A stretch of 64,000 nucleotides of DNA, taken from contig JBBHKE010001550.1 of assembly GCA_037447655.1 (NCBI GenBank), positions 44,529-108,528 on the forward strand, read 5' to 3'. The translations under genes and the position numbers were made by a program. Below the pieces are notes generated by a model. The model saw nothing but the letters and a program-made list of their open reading frames with translations. It was not told where the DNA came from and ran no database searches. Origin of the DNA: Zygnema cylindricum. Its lineage: Eukaryota; Streptophyta; Zygnematophyceae; Zygnematales; Zygnemataceae. Shown one piece after another: positions 31,724 to 43,701 of the stretch. Position 1 is the first letter of the stretch. Every line of letters begins with the position of its first letter.

Positions 31724-32137
31724 CACAAAACACTTCATGCACTCCCTCCTTCATATACCCAGTTCTTGCAACAAGGACTTGACCCACATCAATTCTTTCA
31801 CAACAGAACAAGAGGCCATGTACTCTGCCTCCATAGTAGATTGAGCCACTACCTTTTGTTGCTTACTGCTCCAACAGCAAGCACCTTCCCCCACATACAA
31901 CACATACCCAGAAGTGCATCTTCTCATAGGTGCGTCCCTATAACTAACATCACTCCAAGTAGTGATGTCAGTGTGCTCCCCTCCCAAATGCAACCATAAC
32001 TCTCTAGTTCCCACTAGATATCTCATGACTCTCTTGGCTACCTCCCAGTCTCTCTTCGTAGGATCATTAAGACTCCTAGTGAGTACTCCAACTGCTGCCG
32101 ATATGTCTGGCCAAGTACAGTTCATAAAATAGATCAA
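31724..32137 (-). pseudogene. Copia-4 RNase H, truncated
   Basis: Minus strand: MIYFMNCTWPDISAAVGVLT, TTWSDVSYRDAPMRRCTSGY, AQSTMEAEYMASCSVVKELM, and YMKEGVHEVFCD before the break. The C-terminal tail and the 3' LTR are missing; the junction abuts the Gypsy LTR. Confidence 0.88.
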
Positions 32138-32142
32138 GCTTC

Positions 32143-32702
32143 TTACGACCTGGCCTGTCTATAAGGGATAGACTTCATAAACTCTCTCTCCTCTAGACTC
32201 ATCTGATCGTCTAAGATCATCACTCCTCCTTCTACACTCCCATCAATTTTTTTTTTCAAGTCCATGGGAGTGGTACAACTGTTAGCCTTTTCCATTTGGA
32301 ATTTCTCAAGCATATTACCTATTCCTTCTTTCTGGGTAAGTGTGATAATCTTTTTCCCCTTATCTCTCTCCATTTGGATCCCCAAAATATATCTTGCCTC
32401 ACCTAAATCCTTCATATCAACTCAGCTTCTAAGATCTTTCTTTAGCCTATTAATCTTTTCCAAGGTTTACTCAACACAAACAGATCATCAACATAAATTG
32501 CAATAATAATGACACCATTCTCATCTTCAAACATATAGATAGATTGGTCAGAGCTGATCCAGATATATCCCACACTATTGAGAAACACATCTAGTTTCTT
32601 GTTCCACTGTCGAGGAGCCTCCTTAAGTCCATACAAGGACTTTATGAGCCTGCAGACTTTGCTCCCTTCCCCATTCTCCACAAATCCCTCTGGTTGCCGC
32701 AT
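32143..32702 (-). pseudogene. Copia-4 reverse transcriptase, C-terminal half
   Basis: Contains MRQPEGFVENGEGSKVCRLI, SLYGLKEAPRQWNKKLD, active site YVDDLFVLSK and MKDLGEARYILGIQMERD. The N-terminal RT half is deleted (see 32703). Confidence 0.88.
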
Positions 32703-32708
32703 GATGAT

Positions 32709-33479
32709 TTATTCCTCTAACTCAAAGTAAACTTGCAAACTCAAGTCTAGTACCTCCTCTCCTCTATATGTGGCGGCTTTGGGAAAGGGAAGTATGTGAG
32801 CCTTACCTTGAGCACAGCCACTACAATCATTCATCATTTCATTTTTTCCAAAATGAATGCCTTCTACTACCCCAAGCTTTTTCATTTCCCTCAACCTATC
32901 AAAATACACATGCCCCAATCGTTTATACCAAATCATCAACTTAGAAACACCAACATAGTAAGCATTTTTCTTTTCATAACTCGGGTTAAGCCTAAACATT
33001 CCTTGGCTACCCTTATCTGCCGTGAAGTAAACTTCATGCCCAAACTTGGCTGTAAAGACTCCCTTTCTAGTAGAGGTATGAAACTCTTTGTAATCTAACA
33101 CACACGTAAAGACAAGATTTTTACTCAACTGAGGAATGTAGAGTACATCTGAAAATGTGAGTATAGAAGTCTTACCCTCTACTAAGACTTTCAGATCTAC
33201 TGATCCCAGTAGATCTGTAGTAACCACTCTCCCATCCCCATACTCTATTTCTACAGTAGGGATTTTCCTTAGCATAGTGAAGAGGTCTTTATCACGACAC
33301 ATATGCATGGATGCACTTGAGTTGATGATCCATCCTTCTTGTGACGCTTCCCGAATTTCTCCAAGGGCACACTTTTGTCTCCGAGGGATCTCCTTCTCCT
33401 CTAGACTCTCGTCAAGAAAAAGCTCCCCATCCTCCTCAGAGGACTCGTCCTCATTCTCTCCTGTCACCTTTTTGACCAA
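32709..33479 (-). pseudogene. Copia-4 protease and integrase N-terminus, fused to RT
   Basis: A 256-residue open frame. It holds an acidic leader, then GWIINSSASMHMCRDKDLFT (active site D-S-G changed to N-S-S), LYIPQLSKNLVFT, MIWYKRLGHVYFDRL and CSGCAQGKAHILPFPKA. After EEVLDL it continues as SLQVYFELEE and stops. There an internal deletion joins integrase directly to RT, removing the whole catalytic core. Confidence 0.9.
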
Positions 33480-34457
33480 AAGTGCCTTTTTCTTTCCATC
33501 GGAAGAACCTCCTCCATGGTTCTCTTAGAGCCTCAGCTCCGATAGCTTGACACAATCCGCGATAAAGTGTCCCGGCTTTTTGCAAAAATTACATAGGCCC
33601 TTTGGGGGCCTCGCTCCTCCAAGCTGAACTCTTTTTCCTTTGTATGGTTTTTTCGGATCTGGTTTCCACATGTCTCCTCTGGCGGCTAGAGCTTGAACGC
33701 TCTTCCCTCCTCTCCTGATTTCAATTGTGTTCTCCTGCACAAGTATCATGCGGACCACTGTATTCCACTTCCATGAACTATCACTCATTTCGTGTACTCT
33801 ATACACTATATTTTCATACTCGTCGGGTAACTTCATGATAAGAGTGTTAACCTTCATCTTCATTATACCTGTCCATCCGGCACTCTCCATCTCCATATAC
33901 AAACAAGAAAGATCATTACAATAGTCTAACATCTTTCCCCCTTTGTAAGTATAATTTCACAATTTTTGGTCTGCCAACTGGAGCTTCTGAATTGTACCAG
34001 CTCTATAGTTCTCTATCAAACTCACCCACAACTCCTCAGCCTTGTAAACGTGAAGGTGAGGAGTTGGCAAAGCTTGTGTGAGGTGTCTCAGAACGACGTT
34101 CTTGGCCGCCATGTTGGTGTCTTCCCACATTTGAGTATCGGCCTCCACGGTCTTCACAATCGCCACTTTCGGGTGTCGTGGGAATAGGAGCAATAGGAGT
34201 AAAAGTTGTCTCCTTTTCTTTCACCTTTTTGGACACACTGCTGTCCCCATCATCTGCCTCCTCTGCTGGAGGAGATGTTGCTACAGAAAACCTTATTCTA
34301 CCAAATCCTGGTGGTGTTCCCTGAGGTGGACGTTTCACTTGTCCACTAACAATACCCCAGTATCTTTTTTCACACAAAGCTCCTATCATCATGGCTTCCC
34401 AATACATAAACCCCTGATCCATTGAAGATGGGCACCCTAGAGGGTGGGCCCATAACA
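33480..34457 (-). pseudogene. Copia-4 gag
   Basis: Starts at 34477 inside the LTR (MEDTELHVMGPPSRVPIFNG), shifts frame near 34420, and continues with RRSETPHTSFANSSPSRLQG-type and LDYCNDLSCLYMEMESAG blocks. The zinc knuckle is CNFCKKPGHFIADC, a perfect CX2CX4HX4C. Confidence 0.87.
34443..34457 (-). promoter_or_regulatory. Primer-binding site of Copia-4
   Basis: Minus strand TGTTATGGGCCCACC next to the LTR end TTGCA. The plus strand GGTGGGCCCATAAC is identical to the anticodon arm of plant initiator tRNA-Met. Confidence 0.85.
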
Positions 34458-35098
34458 TGCAATTCAGTGTCCTCCATTGGACTACAAAATACATGAAGCC
34501 TCTTGATAGTTATTAGCTAACCCACTTTCAATGGCAACCACTGCTACCCAAGAGAGAAGTAGACAATCTGACTATACCCTTGAGCAGCTTAGACTCCCCT
34601 AAGTCTGTAGGAAAAGGAATCTCTAAAAACGCCCAACCAAGCGATAAGTTATGAGCCAGTAAAAATGCCAATTTGTACAAACTCTCAAAGAGAGAGGTGA
34701 CTACTTACCAAATTTTTTTAAGTCGTGATTCCCTCAAATAACTCCTAACTACTAAAGTACGAACCAATCAGAATATTGTACCGTACCAAAAAGTACTACT
34801 GCCAGTGTACCTTTTGTTCGGCCTATGTACGACAAGGCTATTAAGCGGACGCGTGTCCATTTTTCACTCGTCCGTACGTTCCTCAAAATTCCCGCGACCA
34901 AATGTTATCTCTCCAAGTGGCGCCAGGTCATGCCACGTCACTAAACACCAAAGTGACCATTTCGGGATCCTGGCGATGATGTGCGCCGTCGAATATGAAC
35001 CAAAACGTAATCTCAGCCGTCATAAATACTTGTGTGATATTCGTTTCGCTGTCGAAACAAAATGCGTGGTATCTGTTTCAAAATAGTATCGTACTTTG
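34458..35098 (-). mobile_element. Copia-4 5' LTR, 3' part
   Basis: Ends ATGGAGGACACTGAATTGCA on the minus strand. It matches the Copia-3 LTR (for example 'aagtatttatgacggct'). It breaks at 35098 at the tandem LTR array and resumes at 43305. Confidence 0.88.
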
Positions 35099-36417
35099 TG
35101 TTGTTTTTTGAAAAGTTAGTTTCGTGCGAACACATCGTTTCGTGCGTACGCGATGTTTCGTGCGTACGCATTTACGCGATATATTGTGGAGGTTCGAAAG
35201 GATTTATGGATTGGGGAATTAAATGTACACATAAAATTAATGGAGTAATTGAGTGGCGCGAAATGTGAGAGGAAATGGACGGCGGATCGCGAAGCAATCC
35301 GACGTGAGATAATCGACGAAGATAAAATGGTACGTCGCACGTACGAAACATAATGCGACAGATGAAATTTATTACATGGGACGCCGCCGGTACGGAGCGT
35401 CGTATTTGACAGGTGTACTTTAAGTTGTCGCTTATTGCGACATTCATTTATCGAAAATGACGTGTACCTTAAATGCGACAAGGCGCATTTATGATGAAGT
35501 ACGTGATTTCGGTACGGACAGAATTGGATCGTACGAATTGATTTCGACAAGTTGGTCATGGTACACGTGGAGGGCGAATGTCGTCTACCGATATTTTCAA
35601 GGGATCTCATTATCTTTAATGACGCATTATCTAGTGGACCGTACATATGCGATGTCGGTTCACTACGTGGACTTATCGACAAGTGACTAAGCAAGTTGTC
35701 ACTTATGACGCGGATTTTTGGATGCGTCGGTGTAAATATTTGAAGCATCAATGTTTTGTCTTATTTGAATTAATGATTTAGTGTTGATTAAATAGTTATA
35801 TTTTACGTGATTAAAGAGGATATCGACACTTTAATTTATGTGTCGTATTTGCAGACAAGTGTACGCTTACGATTGCTTGACTTTCAGGTGTACGCTTACG
35901 ATTAGTTTGATTTAATGACAGTTACGTAATTTACGTTGGTTATTTTGACACTTAGTGATTTGTTAAAAGCTCACAAGTGTATATATAGATTTGAGCTTCA
36001 TTAGAATAAATAATCAATGCTGGTTAGTAAAGTGGGGACCGAAGATGTAGTATTTTAGGGTTGCCGATTAAGTCATGCACTTTGAATGATATAATGATTA
36101 TACTCTGATTATACTCTTGTTTATGTGTGATGCATTTGTGTGTTATTATTTATTTATGTTTTTATATATGTTTGATATGCATTGTTTATGCATTTGTCCT
36201 AGGGTTTGTTTATGTCGATTATTCCATCAAACCTTAGATGTTGTCATAGGGTTTATTTATGTTGATTATTCCATGAAACTCTAAATGTTGTTTGTTGCGT
36301 CTGTGTACGCATATGGAGGATGCATTTCATATGATTGTTCGTCGACCTATTTTTGCTTAGCTTTTTGCATGATAGTTTGGGTTGCTTCTGCGGTCTATTT
36401 TAGACCAAAGAACAACA
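35099..36417 (+). repeat. Array LTR 1
   Basis: Starts TGTTGTTTTTTGAAAAG, ends AAAGAACAACA. A TATATATAG box lies near 35977 and AATAAATAA near 36004, plausible promoter and poly(A) signals. A 211-codon frame is open on the minus strand at 35116-35751. Confidence 0.93.
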
Positions 36418-37392
36418 GGTTATGGGCCCACACCCCATCTATCATATGTTAGGTTAAGTCGATGTAAGTTTTTGTCACACGCATTGTAGCGGGTTAATAT
36501 TGTCCTTGCTGGTTGTATTGCAGTAATGGTGTCTGTGTACTCATGAGATCGGCCTTATCATAGTGTTGGTATGTGCCGAGTTTAATCTTGCATCGCCCCA
36601 AGGGTTAACTTAGTGACAGTGCCGAAATGTCTACCCTCAATGAAAATGATTTATTTTGAGAATCGATATTTTAGTTTTGAAAATAAATGTTTATTTTTAA
36701 TGAAACATTTCGAAATGTGGAGATTTGACATTTAGTGGAGAGATGTGGAAGGAGGAGTTTCGACGTTTGGGGGAGAGATCCGAAAGGTGGAGTTGTGGCA
36801 TTTGGAGAGATCCAAATTTTGTGGATCGATGATTGTTGAAAATTGGATTTGTAATGTAGATTTTGAGTTGTTGGAAATTTTTGGGAAATGTGATATTATT
36901 AGAATTTTTGGGAAAATACTATTTGTTAAGTGTATTTTTAATGGGAAATTTTGGGATCAGATTATTAAATGGAAAAGAAAAAGAAAAAAAAAAAAAAAAA
37001 ATTATTATTGAAATCTAGATTTGTTATAATGAGGTAGGAATTATTTGAGCGAGGATATATTATTAGTGTGACCTTTTGGCTTTAATTTTTAGTTGATTTG
37101 TGATATAATTTTGGGAATGTAAATCCGGATTTAGATATTGGAAGGAATTATTTTTGTTGTAATCCGAAAATGAAAATATATATTGTGTATTATGATATTT
37201 GGAAAGATGGTATGTGGAGGCAGCGGAAGCGATGGTGGAACAAGTGGGAAACTTCTGGCGGAGGCATTTGGTGGATACAGATGGAACAGACAGCAGGAAG
37301 TGACATTGATGACAGCTGATGACGTAGTTCCATGAAGTGTGACAGATGATGACGTGGCATCATGGATGCACGAAACTAAATTTTCGGGGGAG
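36418..37392 (+). mobile_element. Array internal region 1
   Basis: Begins with the primer site GGTTATGGGCCCAC (36418-36431). It is A/T-rich with an A-tract near 36970-37000. Two TGACGT motifs (37320-37325, 37350-37355) precede the polypurine tract at 37381-37392. The 88-codon frame at 36745-37011 has no recognisable domain and low-complexity composition. Confidence 0.92.
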
Positions 37393-38711
37393 TGTTGTTT
37401 TTTGAAAAGTTAGTTTCGTGCGAACACATCGTTTCGTGCGTACGCGATGTTTCGTGCGTACGCATTTACGCGATATATTGTGGAGGTTCGAAAGGATTTA
37501 TGGATTGGGGAATTAAATGTACACATAAAATTAATGGAGTAATTGAGTGGCGCGAAATGTGAGAGGAAATGGACGGCGGATCGCGAAGCAATCCGACGTG
37601 AGATAATCGACGAAGATAAAATGGTACGTCGCACGTACGAAACATAATGCGACAGATGAAATTTATTACATGGGACGCCGCCGGTACGGAGCGTCGTATT
37701 TGACAGGTGTACTTTAAGTTGTCGCTTATTGCGACATTCATTTATCGAAAATGACGTGTACCTTAAATGCGACAAGGCGCATTTATGATGAAGTACGTGA
37801 TTTCGGTACGGACAGAATTGGATCGTACGAATTGATTTCGACAAGTTGGTCATGGTACACGTGGAGGGCGAATGTCGTCTACCGATATTTTCAAGGGATC
37901 TCATTATCTTTAATGACGCATTATCTAGTGGACCGTACATATGCGATGTCGGTTCACTACGTGGACTTATCGACAAGTGACTAAGCAAGTTGTCACTTAT
38001 GACGCGGATTTTTGGATGCGTCGGTGTAAATATTTGAAGCATCAATGTTTTGTCTTATTTGAATTAATGATTTAGTGTTGATTAAATAGTTATATTTTAC
38101 GTGATTAAAGAGGATATCGACACTTTAATTTATGTGTCGTATTTGCAGACAAGTGTACGCTTACGATTGCTTGACTTTCAGGTGTACGCTTACGATTAGT
38201 TTGATTTAATGACAGTTACGTAATTTACGTTGGTTATTTTGACACTTAGTGATTTGTTAAAAGCTCACAAGTGTATATATAGATTTGAGCTTCATTAGAA
38301 TAAATAATCAATGCTGGTTAGTAAAGTGGGGACCGAAGATGTAGTATTTTAGGGTTGCCGATTAAGTCATGCACTTTGAATGATATAATGATTATACTCT
38401 GATTATACTCTTGTTTATGTGTGATGCATTTGTGTGTTATTATTTATTTATGTTTTTATATATGTTTGATATGCATTGTTTATGCATTTGTCCTAGGGTT
38501 TGTTTATGTCGATTATTCCATCAAACCTTAGATGTTGTCATAGGGTTTATTTATGTTGATTATTCCATGAAACTCTAAATGTTGTTTGTTGCGTCTGTGT
38601 ACGCATATGGAGGATGCATTTCATATGATTGTTCGTCGACCTATTTTTGCTTAGCTTTTTGCATGATAGTTTGGGTTGCTTCTGCGGTCTATTTTAGACC
38701 AAAGAACAACA
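37393..38711 (+). repeat. Array LTR 2
   Basis: Translations of its shadow frames are identical to those of LTR 1, and no difference was seen by eye. Confidence 0.93.
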
Positions 38712-39686
38712 GGTTATGGGCCCACACCCCATCTATCATATGTTAGGTTAAGTCGATGTAAGTTTTTGTCACACGCATTGTAGCGGGTTAATATTGTCCT
38801 TGCTGGTTGTATTGCAGTAATGGTGTCTGTGTACTCATGAGATCGGCCTTATCATAGTGTTGGTATGTGCCGAGTTTAATCTTGCATCGCCCCAAGGGTT
38901 AACTTAGTGACAGTGCCGAAATGTCTACCCTCAATGAAAATGATTTATTTTGAGAATCGATATTTTAGTTTTGAAAATAAATGTTTATTTTTAATGAAAC
39001 ATTTCGAAATGTGGAGATTTGACATTTAGTGGAGAGATGTGGAAGGAGGAGTTTCGACGTTTGGGGGAGAGATCCGAAAGGTGGAGTTGTGGCATTTGGA
39101 GAGATCCAAATTTTGTGGATCGATGATTGTTGAAAATTGGATTTGTAATGTAGATTTTGAGTTGTTGGAAATTTTTGGGAAATGTGATATTATTAGAATT
39201 TTTGGGAAAATACTATTTGTTAAGTGTATTTTTAATGGGAAATTTTGGGATCAGATTATTAAATGGAAAAGAAAAAGAAAAAAAAAAAAAAAAAATTATT
39301 ATTGAAATCTAGATTTGTTATAATGAGGTAGGAATTATTTGAGCGAGGATATATTATTAGTGTGACCTTTTGGCTTTAATTTTTAGTTGATTTGTGATAT
39401 AATTTTGGGAATGTAAATCCGGATTTAGATATTGGAAGGAATTATTTTTGTTGTAATCCGAAAATGAAAATATATATTGTGTATTATGATATTTGGAAAG
39501 ATGGTATGTGGAGGCAGCGGAAGCGATGGTGGAACAAGTGGGAAACTTCTGGCGGAGGCATTTGGTGGATACAGATGGAACAGACAGCAGGAAGTGACAT
39601 TGATGACAGCTGATGACGTAGTTCCATGAAGTGTGACAGATGATGACGTGGCATCATGGATGCACGAAACTAAATTTTCGGGGGAG
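38712..39686 (+). mobile_element. Array internal region 2
   Basis: Same landmarks as internal region 1, with the primer site at 38712-38725 and the same A-tract. Confidence 0.92.
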
Positions 39687-41005
39687 TGTTGTTTTTTGAA
39701 AAGTTAGTTTCGTGCGAACACATCGTTTCGTGCGTACGCGATGTTTCGTGCGTACGCATTTACGCGATATATTGTGGAGGTTCGAAAGGATTTATGGATT
39801 GGGGAATTAAATGTACACATAAAATTAATGGAGTAATTGAGTGGCGCGAAATGTGAGAGGAAATGGACGGCGGATCGCGAAGCAATCCGACGTGAGATAA
39901 TCGACGAAGATAAAATGGTACGTCGCACGTACGAAACATAATGCGACAGATGAAATTTATTACATGGGACGCCGCCGGTACGGAGCGTCGTATTTGACAG
40001 GTGTACTTTAAGTTGTCGCTTATTGCGACATTCATTTATCGAAAATGACGTGTACCTTAAATGCGACAAGGCGCATTTATGATGAAGTACGTGATTTCGG
40101 TACGGACAGAATTGGATCGTACGAATTGATTTCGACAAGTTGGTCATGGTACACGTGGAGGGCGAATGTCGTCTACCGATATTTTCAAGGGATCTCATTA
40201 TCTTTAATGACGCATTATCTAGTGGACCGTACATATGCGATGTCGGTTCACTACGTGGACTTATCGACAAGTGACTAAGCAAGTTGTCACTTATGACGCG
40301 GATTTTTGGATGCGTCGGTGTAAATATTTGAAGCATCAATGTTTTGTCTTATTTGAATTAATGATTTAGTGTTGATTAAATAGTTATATTTTACGTGATT
40401 AAAGAGGATATCGACACTTTAATTTATGTGTCGTATTTGCAGACAAGTGTACGCTTACGATTGCTTGACTTTCAGGTGTACGCTTACGATTAGTTTGATT
40501 TAATGACAGTTACGTAATTTACGTTGGTTATTTTGACACTTAGTGATTTGTTAAAAGCTCACAAGTGTATATATAGATTTGAGCTTCATTAGAATAAATA
40601 ATCAATGCTGGTTAGTAAAGTGGGGACCGAAGATGTAGTATTTTAGGGTTGCCGATTAAGTCATGCACTTTGAATGATATAATGATTATACTCTGATTAT
40701 ACTCTTGTTTATGTGTGATGCATTTGTGTGTTATTATTTATTTATGTTTTTATATATGTTTGATATGCATTGTTTATGCATTTGTCCTAGGGTTTGTTTA
40801 TGTCGATTATTCCATCAAACCTTAGATGTTGTCATAGGGTTTATTTATGTTGATTATTCCATGAAACTCTAAATGTTGTTTGTTGCGTCTGTGTACGCAT
40901 ATGGAGGATGCATTTCATATGATTGTTCGTCGACCTATTTTTGCTTAGCTTTTTGCATGATAGTTTGGGTTGCTTCTGCGGTCTATTTTAGACCAAAGAA
41001 CAACA
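39687..41005 (+). repeat. Array LTR 3
   Basis: Indistinguishable by eye from LTRs 1 and 2. Confidence 0.93.
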
Positions 41006-41980
41006 GGTTATGGGCCCACACCCCATCTATCATATGTTAGGTTAAGTCGATGTAAGTTTTTGTCACACGCATTGTAGCGGGTTAATATTGTCCTTGCTGG
41101 TTGTATTGCAGTAATGGTGTCTGTGTACTCATGAGATCGGCCTTATCATAGTGTTGGTATGTGCCGAGTTTAATCTTGCATCGCCCCAAGGGTTAACTTA
41201 GTGACAGTGCCGAAATGTCTACCCTCAATGAAAATGATTTATTTTGAGAATCGATATTTTAGTTTTGAAAATAAATGTTTATTTTTAATGAAACATTTCG
41301 AAATGTGGAGATTTGACATTTAGTGGAGAGATGTGGAAGGAGGAGTTTCGACGTTTGGGGGAGAGATCCGAAAGGTGGAGTTGTGGCATTTGGAGAGATC
41401 CAAATTTTGTGGATCGATGATTGTTGAAAATTGGATTTGTAATGTAGATTTTGAGTTGTTGGAAATTTTTGGGAAATGTGATATTATTAGAATTTTTGGG
41501 AAAATACTATTTGTTAAGTGTATTTTTAATGGGAAATTTTGGGATCAGATTATTAAATGGAAAAGAAAAAGAAAAAAAAAAAAAAAAAATTATTATTGAA
41601 ATCTAGATTTGTTATAATGAGGTAGGAATTATTTGAGCGAGGATATATTATTAGTGTGACCTTTTGGCTTTAATTTTTAGTTGATTTGTGATATAATTTT
41701 GGGAATGTAAATCCGGATTTAGATATTGGAAGGAATTATTTTTGTTGTAATCCGAAAATGAAAATATATATTGTGTATTATGATATTTGGAAAGATGGTA
41801 TGTGGAGGCAGCGGAAGCGATGGTGGAACAAGTGGGAAACTTCTGGCGGAGGCATTTGGTGGATACAGATGGAACAGACAGCAGGAAGTGACATTGATGA
41901 CAGCTGATGACGTAGTTCCATGAAGTGTGACAGATGATGACGTGGCATCATGGATGCACGAAACTAAATTTTCGGGGGAG
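41006..41980 (+). mobile_element. Array internal region 3
   Basis: Same landmarks as internal regions 1 and 2. Confidence 0.92.
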
Positions 41981-43299
41981 TGTTGTTTTTTGAAAAGTTA
42001 GTTTCGTGCGAACACATCGTTTCGTGCGTACGCGATGTTTCGTGCGTACGCATTTACGCGATATATTGTGGAGGTTCGAAAGGATTTATGGATTGGGGAA
42101 TTAAATGTACACATAAAATTAATGGAGTAATTGAGTGGCGCGAAATGTGAGAGGAAATGGACGGCGGATCGCGAAGCAATCCGACGTGAGATAATCGACG
42201 AAGATAAAATGGTACGTCGCACGTACGAAACATAATGCGACAGATGAAATTTATTACATGGGACGCCGCCGGTACGGAGCGTCGTATTTGACAGGTGTAC
42301 TTTAAGTTGTCGCTTATTGCGACATTCATTTATCGAAAATGACGTGTACCTTAAATGCGACAAGGCGCATTTATGATGAAGTACGTGATTTCGGTACGGA
42401 CAGAATTGGATCGTACGAATTGATTTCGGCAAGTTGGTCATGGTACACGTGGAGGGCGAATGTCGTCTACCGATATTTTCAAGGGATCTCATTATCTTTA
42501 ATGACGCATTATCTAGTGGACCGTACATATGCGATGTCGGTTCACTACGTGGACTTATCGACAAGTGACTAAGCAAGTTGTCACTTATGACGCGGATTTT
42601 TGGATGCGTCGGTGTAAATATTTGAAGCATCAATGTTTTGTCTTATTTGAATTAATGATTTAGTGTTGATTAAATAGTTATATTTTACGTGATTAAAGAG
42701 GATATCGACACTTTAATTTATGTGTCGTATTTGCAGACAAGTGTACGCTTACGATTGCTTGACTTTCAGGTGTACGCTTACGATTAGTTTGATTTAATGA
42801 CAGTTACGTAATTTACGTTGGTTATTTTGACACTTAGTGATTTGTTAAAAGCTCACAAGTGTATATATAGATTTGAGCTTCATTAGAATAAATAATCAAT
42901 GCTGGTTAGTAAAGTGGGGACCGAAGATGTAGTATTTTAGGGTTGCCGATTAGGTCATGCACTTTGAATGATATAATGATTATACTCTGATTATACTCTT
43001 GTTTATGTGTGATGCATTTGTGTGTTATTATTTATTTATGTTTTTATATATGTTTGATATGCATTGTTTATGCATTTGTCCTAGGGTTTGTTTATGTCGA
43101 TTATTCCATCAAACCTTAGATGTTGTCATAGGGTTTATTTATGTTGATTATTCCATGAAACTCTAAATGTTGTTTGTTGCGTCTGTGTACGCATATGGAG
43201 GATGCATTTCATATGATTGTTCGTCGACCTATTTTTGCTTAGCTTTTTGCATGATAGTTTGGGTTGCTTCTGCGGTCTATTTTAGACCAAAGAACAACA
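41981..43299 (+). repeat. Array LTR 4
   Basis: Differs from LTRs 1-3 at two seen sites, both G where the others have A (42429 and 42953). It ends AACAACA, followed by the target duplication CTTTG. Confidence 0.93.
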
Positions 43300-43304
43300 C
43301 TTTG

Positions 43305-43701
43305 TACTTTTACAAAACTGTATCTATGCATGCCGTATACAGTTTCATTTGAATGAATTCGTTCACTCCTAAATAAATATATATCTATAATACCCTTATA
43401 GCATTTAGCATTGGTCCTAGTCTAATAGGATAAAGCTAACAGTTACCAGCTAACATGACGGACGGCAGGTACCACGATCAAGTCTTGGGTTTCGTCAAGC
43501 ATCTTTTTAGTAACCTAGTAAAAATAACTGCCTATTAAACTAAGGGTGCCATGGTTCAACCACCCTCTCTATTCTTTAGTGACTACAACAATTATGGGGG
43601 CTAGAGAGAGGAGGTGGAAGCAGGCTGTCCGTACTTTTCTTTTGCTTTTATACCAACATATTTATACCTAGAAAATACTCTAAAAATCTATTAATTTCAA
43701 C
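43305..43701 (-). mobile_element. Copia-4 5' LTR, 5' part
   Basis: Minus strand starts TGTTGAAATTAATAG at 43701 and continues with 'gtattttctaggtataaat' as in Copia-3. With 34458-35098 it makes an LTR of about 1038 bp. Confidence 0.85.
43418..43495 (+). other. tRNA-like module, antisense in Copia-4 LTR
   Basis: Plus strand: D-arm-like TAGTCTAATAGGATAAAGC, then T-arm-like CGATCAAGTCTTGGG after about 40 bases. Same orientation and place as in the other LTRs of the family. Confidence 0.5.

Larger units (their letters stand above)
35099..43299 (+). mobile_element. Tandem LTR array: LTR-INT-LTR-INT-LTR-INT-LTR
   Basis: Four 1319-bp LTRs alternate with three 975-bp internal regions, with an exact period of 2294 bp. 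The whole block sits between CTTTG at 35094-35098 and CTTTG at 43300-43304, within the Copia-4 5' LTR. Each LTR has TGTTG...CAACA ends. Each internal region starts with the primer site GGTTATGGGCCCAC and ends with the polypurine tract TTTTCGGGGGAG. No gag or pol is present: a non-autonomous TRIM/LARD-like element in multimeric form. Confidence 0.95.

Noticed and set aside
36745-37011. 88-codon frame in the array's internal region as a real gene
   Set aside because: Low-complexity ending in Lys runs from an A-tract, no domain; its repeats are copies of one sequence, not independent evidence.
35099-43299. Tandem repeat read as a centromeric satellite or CRISPR-like array
   Set aside because: Unit ends are LTR termini, with primer site, polypurine tract and one flanking target duplication, so it is a retroelement multimer. 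No short repeat-spacer pattern.
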